The position numbers and the translations under genes are program-made. From an uncultured Flavobacteriales bacterium (GTDB taxonomy: Bacteria; Bacteroidota; Bacteroidia; Flavobacteriales; BACL11), in the NCBI GenBank assembly GCA_950069165.1, contig CATMIT010000043.1, positions 1 to 12,432 of the forward strand: 12,432 nucleotides of DNA, read 5' to 3'. How positions within the stretch are numbered: position 1 is the first letter of the stretch; each line of letters starts with the position of its first letter. The notes under the pieces are model-generated. The model saw only the letters and a program-made list of their open reading frames with translations, was not told the DNA's origin and did no database searches. Positions 1 through 6,835 of the stretch are shown here, in pieces.

Positions 1-111
1 ATTATCTTTACCGAAAAGTATCACTTAAAAAGGGGTTCTTGTTGTAATAATAACTGCAAACATTGCCCTTATAAAAAGGAAGAAAAAAAGAAAGAATATG
101 AAAGATATTAA
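1..111 (+). CDS. DUF5522-type cysteine-rich small protein, C-terminal part (5' end outside window)
   Basis: Frame 1 is open from the first base to a TAA at 109-111 and encodes 36 residues. It contains F-T-E-K-Y-H-L-K-R-G followed by a cysteine cluster of form CC-x3-C-x2-C-P-Y (Cys codons at 40, 43, 55 and 64). This matches the remembered signature of the DUF5522 family (FTExyHLxRGxCC...CRHCPY), a group of short bacterial proteins of unknown function with a likely metal-binding cysteine cluster. A lysine/glutamate-rich tail follows the cluster. The gene overlaps the start of hutU by 14 bp (98-111) in another frame, so the two are probably co-transcribed and perhaps translationally coupled. The start codon and N-terminus lie upstream of the window. 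Family assignment rests on the motif alone, and the function is not known. Confidence 0.78.
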   Translation: MIFTEKYHLKRGSCCNNNCKHCPYKKEEKKKEYERY

Positions 112-2101
112 AAAGGCGATATTAAGAGGAATCCCATCTGAACTTCCTGCAAAAAGAACGTTAAACAAAAATATTAGTCATGCTCCCAAGCGAAAGGACA
201 TCCTAAACAAAGAAGAAAAGCAGTTGGCTATCCGAAATGCTTTGCGTTATTTTCCTGAGCACATGCATGCAGTATTAGCACCAGAATTTGCTGAAGAATT
301 AAAGACTTATGGTAGAATTTATATGTATCGTTTTATGCCAGACTATGAAATAAAAGCAAGGCATATGGAAGATTTTCCTCACAACAGCAAACAAGCAGCT
401 GCTATACAAATGATGCTCTCTAATAACTTAGATGCTGCTATTGCACAACATCCTGAGGAATTGATTACTTATGGTGGAAATGGGGCTGTATTCCAAAACT
501 GGGCACAGTACCTATTATGCATGCAATACTTAGCCGAAATGAATGATGAGCAAACATTGGTTTTATATTCTGGTCATCCAATGGGATTATTCCCTTCACA
601 TAAAGATGCTCCTAGAGTTGTGGTAACAAATGGAATGATGATTCCTAACTATTCCAAAGCTGATGATTGGGAAAAATTCAATGCTTTAGGTGTTACCCAA
701 TACGGACAAATGACAGCAGGTTCTTTTATGTATATTGGTCCGCAAGGAATTGTACACGGAACTACAATTACCGTACTAAATGCGGCACGAAAAATTGACC
801 CAAAAGCTGAGGATTTAAGTGGTAAAATATTCATTACTGCAGGTCTTGGAGGAATGAGTGGCGCACAGCCAAAAGCAGCTGTAATTGCAAAAGGAGTCTG
901 CATAGTTGCAGAAGTTAATCCCAGGGCCACTTACAAAAGACACGAACAAGGTTGGGTGGATGAAGTGTACAAAGATTTAGATGAATTACTAGATAGAGCT
1001 ATTGAAGCAAGAACAAAAAAAGAAGCGGTTTCTATAGCGTATGATGGAAATATAGTTGACCTCTGGGAAAGAGTAGTTGATCGTAATATTTATATAGAAA
1101 TTGGTTCTGACCAAACTTCATTACATAATCCTTGGGCAGGTGGTTACTACCCTGTTGGAATGAGTTATGAAGCTGCAAATGAAATGATGGCAAACAATCC
1201 TGAGCAGTTTAAAAAGGAAGTCCAAAAAACATTGGTTCGCCATACCAATGCAATCAATACTTTAAGCAAAAGAGGAATGTACTTTTTTGATTATGGAAAT
1301 GCTTTTTTACTAGAAGCAAGTCGTGCAGGTGCCAACATCCTAAATGAGAAAGGAGATTTCAAATATTCGTCTTATGTGCAAGATATTATGGGGCCTATGT
1401 GTTTTGATTATGGCTTTGGACCATTTAGATGGGTATGTGCTTCAAATGATGCTAAGGATTTAGCCATTACGGATAAAATAGCGTGTGAAGTTCTAGAAGA
1501 AATCATGCTAAATTGCCCTGCCGATATTAAATTGCAAATGAGCGATAACATCAATTGGATAAAAGCAGCAGGAGAAAATAAAATGGTAGTGGGTTCCCAA
1601 GCTCGTATTTTATATGCGGATGCCCAGGGGAGAATAAAAATTGCTGAAGCCTTTAATAATGCGATTGCTAGTGGTGAGCTTTCTGCCCCTGTAGTTTTGG
1701 GGCGCGATCATCATGATGTAAGTGGTACTGACTCTCCTTACAGAGAAACTTCCAATATTTATGATGGTTCACAATTTACGGCCGATATGGCTATACAAAA
1801 TGTAATTGGCGATAGTTTCAGGGGGGCTACTTGGGTATCCATACATAATGGTGGCGGCGTTGGCTGGGGGGAAGTAATTAATGGGGGGTTTGGTTTGTTA
1901 TTAGATGGAACAGCTGATGCCGATAGAAGATTAAAGTCCATGTTGTTTTGGGATGTTAATAATGGTATTAGCCGTAGAAGTTGGGCAAGAAACAAAGAAG
2001 CCAACTTTGCGATTAAAAGAGCCATGCAGATGAATCCAAACCTTAAAGTCACAATGCCTAATACTGCTGATGATAGTTTAATTGAGAGCTTGGATTTATA
2101 G
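98..2101 (+). CDS. hutU: Urocanate hydratase (urocanase), long form
   Basis: Cytosolic NAD+-dependent enzyme that converts urocanate to 4-imidazolone-5-propionate, the second step of histidine degradation. The 667 residues cover the whole family. The N-terminal region has the RNALRYFP and LAPEFAEEL stretches. YGGNGAVFQNWAQ follows near residues 126-138. The glycine-rich NAD-binding motif GLGGMSGAQ is at 249-257, GPFRWVC at about 445-451, RDHHDVSGTDSPYRETSN from 536 and HNGGGVGWGE from 583. Length and motifs fit the long class typified by animal UROC1 (about 676 residues), not the roughly 555-residue Pseudomonas or Bacillus type. The ATG at 98 gives the N-terminus expected for that class. It overlaps the preceding DUF5522 gene by 14 bp, and an A/G-rich stretch (AAGGAAG, about 76-82) lies upstream. 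No other hut gene is visible. The following gene is unrelated. Confidence 0.97.
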   Translation: MKDIKKAILRGIPSELPAKRTLNKNISHAPKRKDILNKEEKQLAIRNALRYFPEHMHAVLAPEFAEELKTYGRIYMYRFMPDYEIKARHMEDFPHNSKQAAAIQMMLSNNLDAAIAQHPEELITYGGNGAVFQNWAQYLLCMQYLAEMNDEQTLVLYSGHPMGLFPSHKDAPRVVVTNGMMIPNYSKADDWEKFNALGVTQYGQMTAGSFMYIGPQGIVHGTTITVLNAARKIDPKAEDLSGKIFITAGLGGMSGAQPKAAVIAKGVCIVAEVNPRATYKRHEQGWVDEVYKDLDELLDRAIEARTKKEAVSIAYDGNIVDLWERVVDRNIYIEIGSDQTSLHNPWAGGYYPVGMSYEAANEMMANNPEQFKKEVQKTLVRHTNAINTLSKRGMYFFDYGNAFLLEASRAGANILNEKGDFKYSSYVQDIMGPMCFDYGFGPFRWVCASNDAKDLAITDKIACEVLEEIMLNCPADIKLQMSDNINWIKAAGENKMVVGSQARILYADAQGRIKIAEAFNNAIASGELSAPVVLGRDHHDVSGTDSPYRETSNIYDGSQFTADMAIQNVIGDSFRGATWVSIHNGGGVGWGEVINGGFGLLLDGTADADRRLKSMLFWDVNNGISRRSWARNKEANFAIKRAMQMNPNLKVTMPNTADDSLIESLDL

Positions 2102-2112
2102 TTGGATGCATA

Positions 2113-2135
2113 AGATTTGTGAAATCTGAAATTTT
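2113..2135 (+). terminator. Weak hairpin after hutU, possible terminator
   Basis: A perfect 6-bp inverted repeat, AGATTT-GTG-AAATCT (2113-2127), lies 12 bp after the hutU stop and is followed by a short T run (about 2132-2135). The stem is AT-rich and the T tract is short, so it is at best a weak intrinsic terminator. Its position between two functionally unrelated genes is the main support. Confidence 0.25.
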
Positions 2136-2153
2136 ATAAATATTAATTTTATC

Positions 2154-2161
2154 TATATTTG
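2154..2161 (+). promoter_or_regulatory. Bacteroidota -7 promoter element upstream of choice-anchor L gene 1
   Basis: TATATTTG matches TAnnTTTG, the -7 consensus used by the Bacteroidota housekeeping sigma factor. It ends 15 bp before the ATG at 2177, leaving a leader of roughly 10 A-rich bases and no Shine-Dalgarno site. I do not see a TTG at the usual -33 spacing; the nearest, at 2117-2119, is too far upstream. Confidence 0.5.
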
Positions 2162-2176
2162 TAAAAACAAAAAATC

Positions 2177-3784
2177 ATGAAGATGAAACTATTTATCTTA
2201 ATCTCTGTTTTTCTAATCACAAATATTGCAATAGCTCAAGTCCAAATCAATACAACAGGAAATTACAGCAGTCCGTCTTATTTGATAGATAATGCACTTA
2301 TTGGGAATGGAGTTGTTACCTCTAATCACTCATTTATTGGAGATCCCTCACAAATTAGCTTCTTTAGCGATTCATTAGCATTAATAGGGATGGATAGTGG
2401 TTTTGTTCTTTCTACTGGAGGAGTTGATTCTATTGGAGTATTAGGTGGAGATACATTATGGTGGGATTATATATGGGATAGCACTTTTACTGTCATTATT
2501 GATTCTACACCATTTGTTCAAAATTATGGCCTAGCAACTGATTTGATGGGGATCTCAGATCCTGATTTATTAATAATTGCTAATTCAGTGCCAACATTAA
2601 TAGGTCAAACTTTTACAGTTAGCTCAACCAATGATGTAGCAATATTGGAATTTGATTTTGTTCCCTCATCCGATACTTTAAAATTTAATTATGTATTTGC
2701 ATCTGAAGAGTATCTTACTTTTGTTAATACTGCTTATAATGATGTTTTTGCCTTTTTGATTTCCGGTCCTGGTATCACAGGTCCATATGCTTCTCCTAAT
2801 AACTTTCCTAATGGCGCAATGAACATTGCGGAAGTACCAAATTCTAATCCATCTTTACCTATAACAATCAGTACAGTAAATAATACAACAAACAGCCAAT
2901 ATTATAATCATGATACAGTAAGTCAAGTAAGTGCTTTTAATGGATATACAGATGTATTTACGGCAACAGCAGTGGTTACTGCTTGCGAAACTTATCATAT
3001 AAAATTAGCCATTGCTGATGGCAGTGATGGCACATTAGATTCTGGTGTATTTTTTGAGGCAGGGAGTTTTAATTCAACTGAACCAGGTGCCCCTAATGCA
3101 CAAGTTAGCACAACTGATGTTCTTTGTAATGGCGATAGTAGTGGAACAGCAAGCATTTGCATACAAGGTGGCACTGCTCCTTATACTATAAATTGGAATG
3201 GTCAAAACCCTAACACCTTAATAGCAGGAAATTATAGTGTTACTGTTTTTGATGCAATAGGTTCTATGTCGGTTACTAATTTTACAATTAATGAGCCAAC
3301 TCCTTTGATGGCAACTATTTCACAACCAATTTTAGATTTGGAAGCTAACCCAATAGGTGGTACACCCAACTTCACATACCAATGGGTTTTTACTAATGTT
3401 GTAGTGGGTACAAATGCTACACATACACCAACTCAAAATGGAGATTATACAGTTGTAGTTACGGATGCAAATGGCTGCAAGGACACTTCTAGTATTTTTA
3501 CAGTTACCAATGTTGTATCAGGAATTTCGGAGTATTTAAGTGAAAGTGTAATAGTTTTTCCTAATCCGTTTACAGAAAAAACAACTATTAAATTATTAAA
3601 CAAAACAGATATTGTGAAAGAAATTTCACTTTACAGCCCAATTGGGCAAAAGGTAAAACTCATAAACAACAGCATAAATAAGGATGTCATTACTCTTGAA
3701 AGAGGAAATTTAGTAAAGGGGATATATATGCTTTTAGTGAGAACTGAAAATTATACTTTAAAAAGTAAATTAGTTATTAAATAA
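2177..3784 (+). CDS. Secreted choice-anchor L protein with SprB-type repeat and T9SS type A sorting tail
   Basis: Predicted surface or secreted protein of 535 residues. Residues 1-20 form a signal peptide with a probable cleavage at AIA|Q. The choice-anchor L domain spans about 22-300, with hallmark stretches LIDNALIGNGVV, DVAILEFDF, FNYVFASEEY, NDVFAFLISGPG, and a closing YHIKLAIADGSDG...GVFFEAGSF. A SprB-like repeat follows (about 315-375: CNGDSSG, GGTAPYTINW, AGNYSVTV). Then comes a PKD/Ig-like domain (about 376-445, QNGDYTVVVTDANGC). The C-terminal T9SS type A domain is at about 450-535, with VFPNPF, SLYSPIGQK, and the ending KLVIK. These modules suggest T9SS export and surface attachment or adhesion, but no ligand or enzymatic function can be read. 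It is a paralogue of the protein at 6836-9133. The gene is intact, and a decayed transposase remnant begins within about 20 bp of its stop. Confidence 0.92.
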   Translation: MKMKLFILISVFLITNIAIAQVQINTTGNYSSPSYLIDNALIGNGVVTSNHSFIGDPSQISFFSDSLALIGMDSGFVLSTGGVDSIGVLGGDTLWWDYIWDSTFTVIIDSTPFVQNYGLATDLMGISDPDLLIIANSVPTLIGQTFTVSSTNDVAILEFDFVPSSDTLKFNYVFASEEYLTFVNTAYNDVFAFLISGPGITGPYASPNNFPNGAMNIAEVPNSNPSLPITISTVNNTTNSQYYNHDTVSQVSAFNGYTDVFTATAVVTACETYHIKLAIADGSDGTLDSGVFFEAGSFNSTEPGAPNAQVSTTDVLCNGDSSGTASICIQGGTAPYTINWNGQNPNTLIAGNYSVTVFDAIGSMSVTNFTINEPTPLMATISQPILDLEANPIGGTPNFTYQWVFTNVVVGTNATHTPTQNGDYTVVVTDANGCKDTSSIFTVTNVVSGISEYLSESVIVFPNPFTEKTTIKLLNKTDIVKEISLYSPIGQKVKLINNSINKDVITLERGNLVKGIYMLLVRTENYTLKSKLVIK

Positions 3785-3801
3785 AAAACAATAAAGAATA
3801 T

Positions 3802-4053
3802 TTTTACTTCTGAAGTATTTGCTTCTCTTAATGTATCTCCTTGTAGCCTGTGTTTTCCTGCCTCCATAAAATCTTTAGACCATTTGTAGTAGGTTGCTGG
3901 AGTTATCCCATGATTTTTACAAATCTGAGCTATGGATTCTTCTTACTTAAATCCTGCAAGGAAAACTGCTATTTTTTCCTCAGAGTTATACCTTTTTCTT
4001 ATCTTTCTTTTTAGTTACTTAATGAACTTCATTGCATTTTCTTTTTCTTTCAT
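3802..4053 (-). pseudogene. Decayed IS3-family OrfA-like transposase remnant (helix-turn-helix part)
   Basis: The minus strand read from the ATG at 4053 encodes, with two in-frame TAA stops (4015-4017 and 3943-3945), a recognisable OrfA/HTH_Tnp_1-type sequence. Its blocks are KIRKRYNSEEKIAVFLAGF, then (after the second stop) EESIAQICKNHGITPATYYKW, then SKDFMEAGKHRLQGDTLRE and ANTSEVK. This is the N-terminal DNA-binding half typical of IS3-group OrfA proteins. After EVK (about 3802) the expected coiled-coil continuation is lost, and no OrfB (DDE integrase) is present. The rest of the element was probably deleted next to the 3' end of the choice-anchor gene. The gene cannot make a full product. 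The family call rests on the motif pattern; the IS subgroup is not resolved. Confidence 0.8.
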
Positions 4054-4120
4054 TTTTATTAAATTTAAAGGGTTAAAATTAATAAAAACCATATACTAAC
4101 TTTTTAAACTAAACAGTCCA
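3802..4120 (-). mobile_element. Insertion sequence fragment, one possible end near 4120
   Basis: The transposase remnant is preceded (minus strand) by about 67 non-coding bases that could run to a terminal TG at 4120-4119 (TGGACTGTTTAGTTT). That is a plausible IS3-type end beginning with TG. The opposite end and any target-site duplication are missing, so the outer boundary is a guess. Confidence 0.4.
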
Positions 4121-4157
4121 CTTTGGTTTGACTGATTACAACCAACAACTAAAAATC

Positions 4158-4193
4158 AAAATCTAACATCTAACTACTAAAATCTAACATCTA
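4158..4193 (+). repeat. Short direct repeat, 21-bp period, upstream of truA
   Basis: The 15-mer AAAATCTAACATCTA occurs at 4158-4172 and again at 4179-4193, a period of 21 bp (about two helical turns). A related TCTATCTTTTATC stretch follows and leads into the -7 element of truA. This may be simple low-complexity slippage sequence or a regulatory site; nothing in the sequence decides which. Confidence 0.6.
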
Positions 4194-4198
4194 TCTTT

Positions 4199-4206
4199 TA
4201 TCTTTG
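4199..4206 (+). promoter_or_regulatory. Bacteroidota -7 promoter element immediately before truA
   Basis: TATCTTTG is an exact TAnnTTTG match, and only four bases separate it from the truA ATG at 4211. If the transcript starts about 4-7 bases after the motif, as expected for this promoter class, the mRNA would be leaderless or nearly so. No TTG is visible at -33. Confidence 0.55.
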
Positions 4207-4210
4207 CCCA

Positions 4211-4948
4211 ATGCGTTTTTTTATTGAATTATCTTACAGTGGCAGTAATTACCATGGCTGGCAAATACAGCCAAATGCCAATACTGTTCAAGCCGAGCTG
4301 AATAAGGCACTTTCCACTATTTTGAATAATGCCATTTCAGTAGTTGGGGCTGGGCGCACAGATTCTGGCGTTCACGCCAGGCAAATGTTTGCCCATTTTG
4401 ATGTAGAGATAGAAGTTGAAATTCCTCTACTCATTACAAAACTCAATGGTTTTCTACCAATCGATATTGCAATACTCAATATCTTTAAAGTAAATGAAGA
4501 TGCCCATTGCCGTTTTGATGCCATCAGTCGAACTTATAAATATTACATTACCAATAAAAAAAGCCCATTTAATAGTAATGTTTATTTTCATTATAAGAGT
4601 TTGGATGTAGATGCCATGAACTTGGCTTGCAAACATCTTTTAGGAAAACAAGATTTCACTTCCTTTTCCAAACTACATACCCAAACCCACACCAATGATT
4701 GTGATTTGATGTTGGCCAATTGGGAAAAGAAAGACGATAACTTAATTTTTTCCATAAAATCCGATCGATTTTTGCGCAATATGGTTCGTGCTATTGTAGG
4801 GACTTTGCTAGAAGTAGGAGAAGGTAAAATAACAAAAGATAAAGTAAAAGAAATAATAGAGAAGAAAGATAGATCTCAGTCCGGTGTTTCCGTTCCAGCA
4901 CATGCTCTTTTCCTAACTAATATTGAATATTTTGAAAAGATAATGTAA
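4211..4948 (+). CDS. truA: tRNA pseudouridine(38-40) synthase TruA
   Basis: Isomerises uridines 38, 39 and 40 in the anticodon arm of many tRNAs to pseudouridine. The 245-residue length is normal for the family. The N-terminal strand RFFIELSYSGSNYHGWQIQP is followed by the catalytic motif GAGRTDSGVHARQ, with the nucleophilic aspartate at D51. The conserved FDAISRTYKYYI segment (about 102-113) supplies the expected active-site tyrosine. FLRNMVRAIVGTLLEVGEG and the C-terminal SQSGVSVPAHALFL complete the family pattern. The ATG at 4211 is fixed by the conserved N-terminus. A -7 element sits four bases upstream, so the mRNA may be near-leaderless. The ABC exporter gene follows after 62 bp with no clear promoter of its own, suggesting co-transcription. 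The upstream neighbour is a decayed IS fragment. Confidence 0.97.
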   Translation: MRFFIELSYSGSNYHGWQIQPNANTVQAELNKALSTILNNAISVVGAGRTDSGVHARQMFAHFDVEIEVEIPLLITKLNGFLPIDIAILNIFKVNEDAHCRFDAISRTYKYYITNKKSPFNSNVYFHYKSLDVDAMNLACKHLLGKQDFTSFSKLHTQTHTNDCDLMLANWEKKDDNLIFSIKSDRFLRNMVRAIVGTLLEVGEGKITKDKVKEIIEKKDRSQSGVSVPAHALFLTNIEYFEKIM

Positions 4949-5010
4949 CAATTCGTTAATTTGACAATGAAACAATTAAAAACCAATAACTGTAAATCAC
5001 AACCCAATTT

Positions 5011-6765
5011 ATGTCCAAAACAGGAGAAATATTAGATTATAGCTTGCTAAAAAGGGTGATGGTTTTTTCTGAACCCTACAAATCACAGATGTGGCTTACT
5101 GCTACCTTTGCTATTTTGTTGGCTTTTCTGGCGCCATTGCGCCCTTTACTTATCAACTATGCACTGGATGAGTATATACTTATTCCCAATCTGGAAATGT
5201 TGTTCCAAGTCACCATTTTAATGATTGCTATTTTAGCGATTGAAGCCATTGTTCAGTTTTATTATATCTACTCTGCCGCTTGGATCGGGCAACATGTTAT
5301 TCAGGATTTAAGAGGTAAAATATACAAGCATATTGTAAGTCTGAAACTTAGTTTTTTTGATAAAACTCCTATTGGCACAGTGGTTACTCGTACCATTTCT
5401 GATATTGAAACCATTGCCGCTATCTTTTCGGAAGGACTGCTTATCATTATTGCTGAACTTTTAAAAATTGTAGCGGTACTTGCTGTTATGTTTTATACGG
5501 ATGTAAAACTTACTATTGTTTCTTTGGCTTCCATTCCCTTACTCCTTATTGCGACTTCTTGGTTCAAGCGTTCCATTAAGTCTGCTTTTCAGCAGGTACG
5601 CACGCAAGTTTCTGTTATGAATGCCTTTATTCAAGAGCATATTGTGGGCATGAATATCGTTCAAATTTTTGTTCGAGAACAAGCAGAATATCAAAAATTC
5701 AAAAAGATTAACAAAGCACATCAAGATGCACATTTGCGTTCTATTTTATATTATTCTATCTTTTTTCCAGTGGTGGAGATTTTATCGGCTTCTTCTATTG
5801 GACTCATTATTTGGTGGGGAGGTAGCGCTATTCTATCTGGGCAAGAGGTGACTTTTGGGGAATTGGTAGCTTTTATTTTGTATATCCACATGCTTTTTCG
5901 TCCTATTCGTCAATTAGCAGATAGGTTCAATATTTTGCAAATGGGTATTGTGGGTTCCGATAGGGTTTTTAAAATATTGGATACCGACCAAAAAATTCAA
6001 GATAATGGCGATTTGGTTTTGGAAAATGTAAAAGGAGATATCAGTTTCAAGGATGTCTTTTTTGCTTACAATAAAGATCAATGGGTATTAAAGGGCATTA
6101 ATTTTGATATTGAGGCGGGGAAAACCCTGGCACTTGTTGGCGAAACGGGTGCTGGCAAAACTTCTGTTACCAATGTACTCAATCGTTTTTACGATATACA
6201 AAAAGGAAGTATAAATATTGACGGATATTCCATTGAAGAAGTAAAGCTGCCCTCATTAAGAAAGCAATTAGCTTTCGTTCAGCAAGAAGAATTATTGTTT
6301 TCAGATTCCATTTTTAATAATATCACCCTTTATGATGAACACATAAGTATTCAAAGGGTAGAAGATGCTGCCAAGCAAATTGGAATCCATGATTTTATTA
6401 ATGCTTTGCCCGGGGGTTATAATTATTCTGTTGGAGAAAGAGGAGTTACTCTTTCTACTGGGCAAAGGCAATTGATTGCTTTTTTGAGGGTGTATGTCCG
6501 CAATCCAAAAATTTTAATTTTAGATGAAGCTACTTCCTCAATAGACACAGAAACAGAGCAATTACTACAGAACGCATTAGAAAAATTAGCCGTCAATCGT
6601 ACCCTTATTATCATTGCTCACCGCCTTTCCACAATAAGAAATGCCGATAAAATTTTACTTTTCCAGGACGGTAAAATTATAGAGCAAGGCAGCCATCATT
6701 ATTTGATGGAGCAAAAAGGAATTTACCAAAGAATGTATAGCACCCAACAATTTGTTAATAAATGA
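5011..6765 (+). CDS. ABC exporter half-transporter (MsbA/multidrug type, fused TMD-NBD)
   Basis: Inner-membrane ATP-driven exporter subunit of 584 residues, the usual size for a fused half-transporter that works as a dimer. The membrane domain spans residues 1 to about 320 with six hydrophobic segments (about 25-45, 60-85, 140-160, 165-185, 245-270 and 280-300). The nucleotide-binding domain has the A-loop tyrosine Y353, Walker A GETGAGKTS (377-385), Q-loop glutamine at 424-425, signature LSTGQ (481-485, Thr in place of the usual Gly), Walker B ILILDE (501-506, catalytic E506), D-loop SSID and H-loop His537. All catalytic residues are present, so it should be active. The substrate cannot be read; lipid or drug export is typical of the family. 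It lies 62 bp after truA and 70 bp before the second choice-anchor gene. Only one such subunit is present, so a homodimer is likely, though a partner elsewhere is possible. Confidence 0.93.
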   Translation: MSKTGEILDYSLLKRVMVFSEPYKSQMWLTATFAILLAFLAPLRPLLINYALDEYILIPNLEMLFQVTILMIAILAIEAIVQFYYIYSAAWIGQHVIQDLRGKIYKHIVSLKLSFFDKTPIGTVVTRTISDIETIAAIFSEGLLIIIAELLKIVAVLAVMFYTDVKLTIVSLASIPLLLIATSWFKRSIKSAFQQVRTQVSVMNAFIQEHIVGMNIVQIFVREQAEYQKFKKINKAHQDAHLRSILYYSIFFPVVEILSASSIGLIIWWGGSAILSGQEVTFGELVAFILYIHMLFRPIRQLADRFNILQMGIVGSDRVFKILDTDQKIQDNGDLVLENVKGDISFKDVFFAYNKDQWVLKGINFDIEAGKTLALVGETGAGKTSVTNVLNRFYDIQKGSINIDGYSIEEVKLPSLRKQLAFVQQEELLFSDSIFNNITLYDEHISIQRVEDAAKQIGIHDFINALPGGYNYSVGERGVTLSTGQRQLIAFLRVYVRNPKILILDEATSSIDTETEQLLQNALEKLAVNRTLIIIAHRLSTIRNADKILLFQDGKIIEQGSHHYLMEQKGIYQRMYSTQQFVNK

Positions 6766-6822
6766 GCACATAAGAAAAAAAATATAGAATTATTTTTTAT
6801 AGTATTTTATCTGCTTTATTGT

Positions 6823-6830
6823 TAATTTTG
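6823..6830 (+). promoter_or_regulatory. Bacteroidota -7 promoter element before choice-anchor L gene 2
   Basis: TAATTTTG matches TAnnTTTG and ends five bases before the ATG at 6836. It would start the three-gene run of secreted proteins with a near-leaderless message, as at truA. No TTG is seen at the -33 position. The 70-bp gap from the ABC gene is otherwise very AT-rich. Confidence 0.5.
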
Positions 6831-6835
6831 TAGCT

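Noticed and set aside
649..930. Minus-strand open frame inside hutU
   Set aside because: It lies opposite conserved urocanase coding sequence, has no recognisable domain and no start signal. It is a shadow frame. The same applies to the minus-strand frame at 1759-2052.
3945..4015. Stop-codon readthrough or programmed recoding to express the OrfA remnant
   Set aside because: IS3 elements use a -1 frameshift between OrfA and OrfB, not readthrough of two TAA codons. The downstream half of the gene is missing, so decay explains it better.
4949..5010. Separate promoter for the ABC exporter gene
   Set aside because: TTAATTTG near 4957-4964 is one base short of the TAnnTTTG spacing and no -33 element is visible, so co-transcription with truA is the simpler reading.
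5669..5851. Small plus-strand open frame within the ABC exporter gene
   Set aside because: It is out of frame inside the membrane domain of a complete exporter and has no homologous features.
6777..6798. Inverted repeat AAAAAATA...TATTTTTT after the ABC gene as a terminator
   Set aside because: The 8-bp stem is made only of A/T pairs in a very AT-rich gap. Such palindromes are expected by chance and would be unstable.
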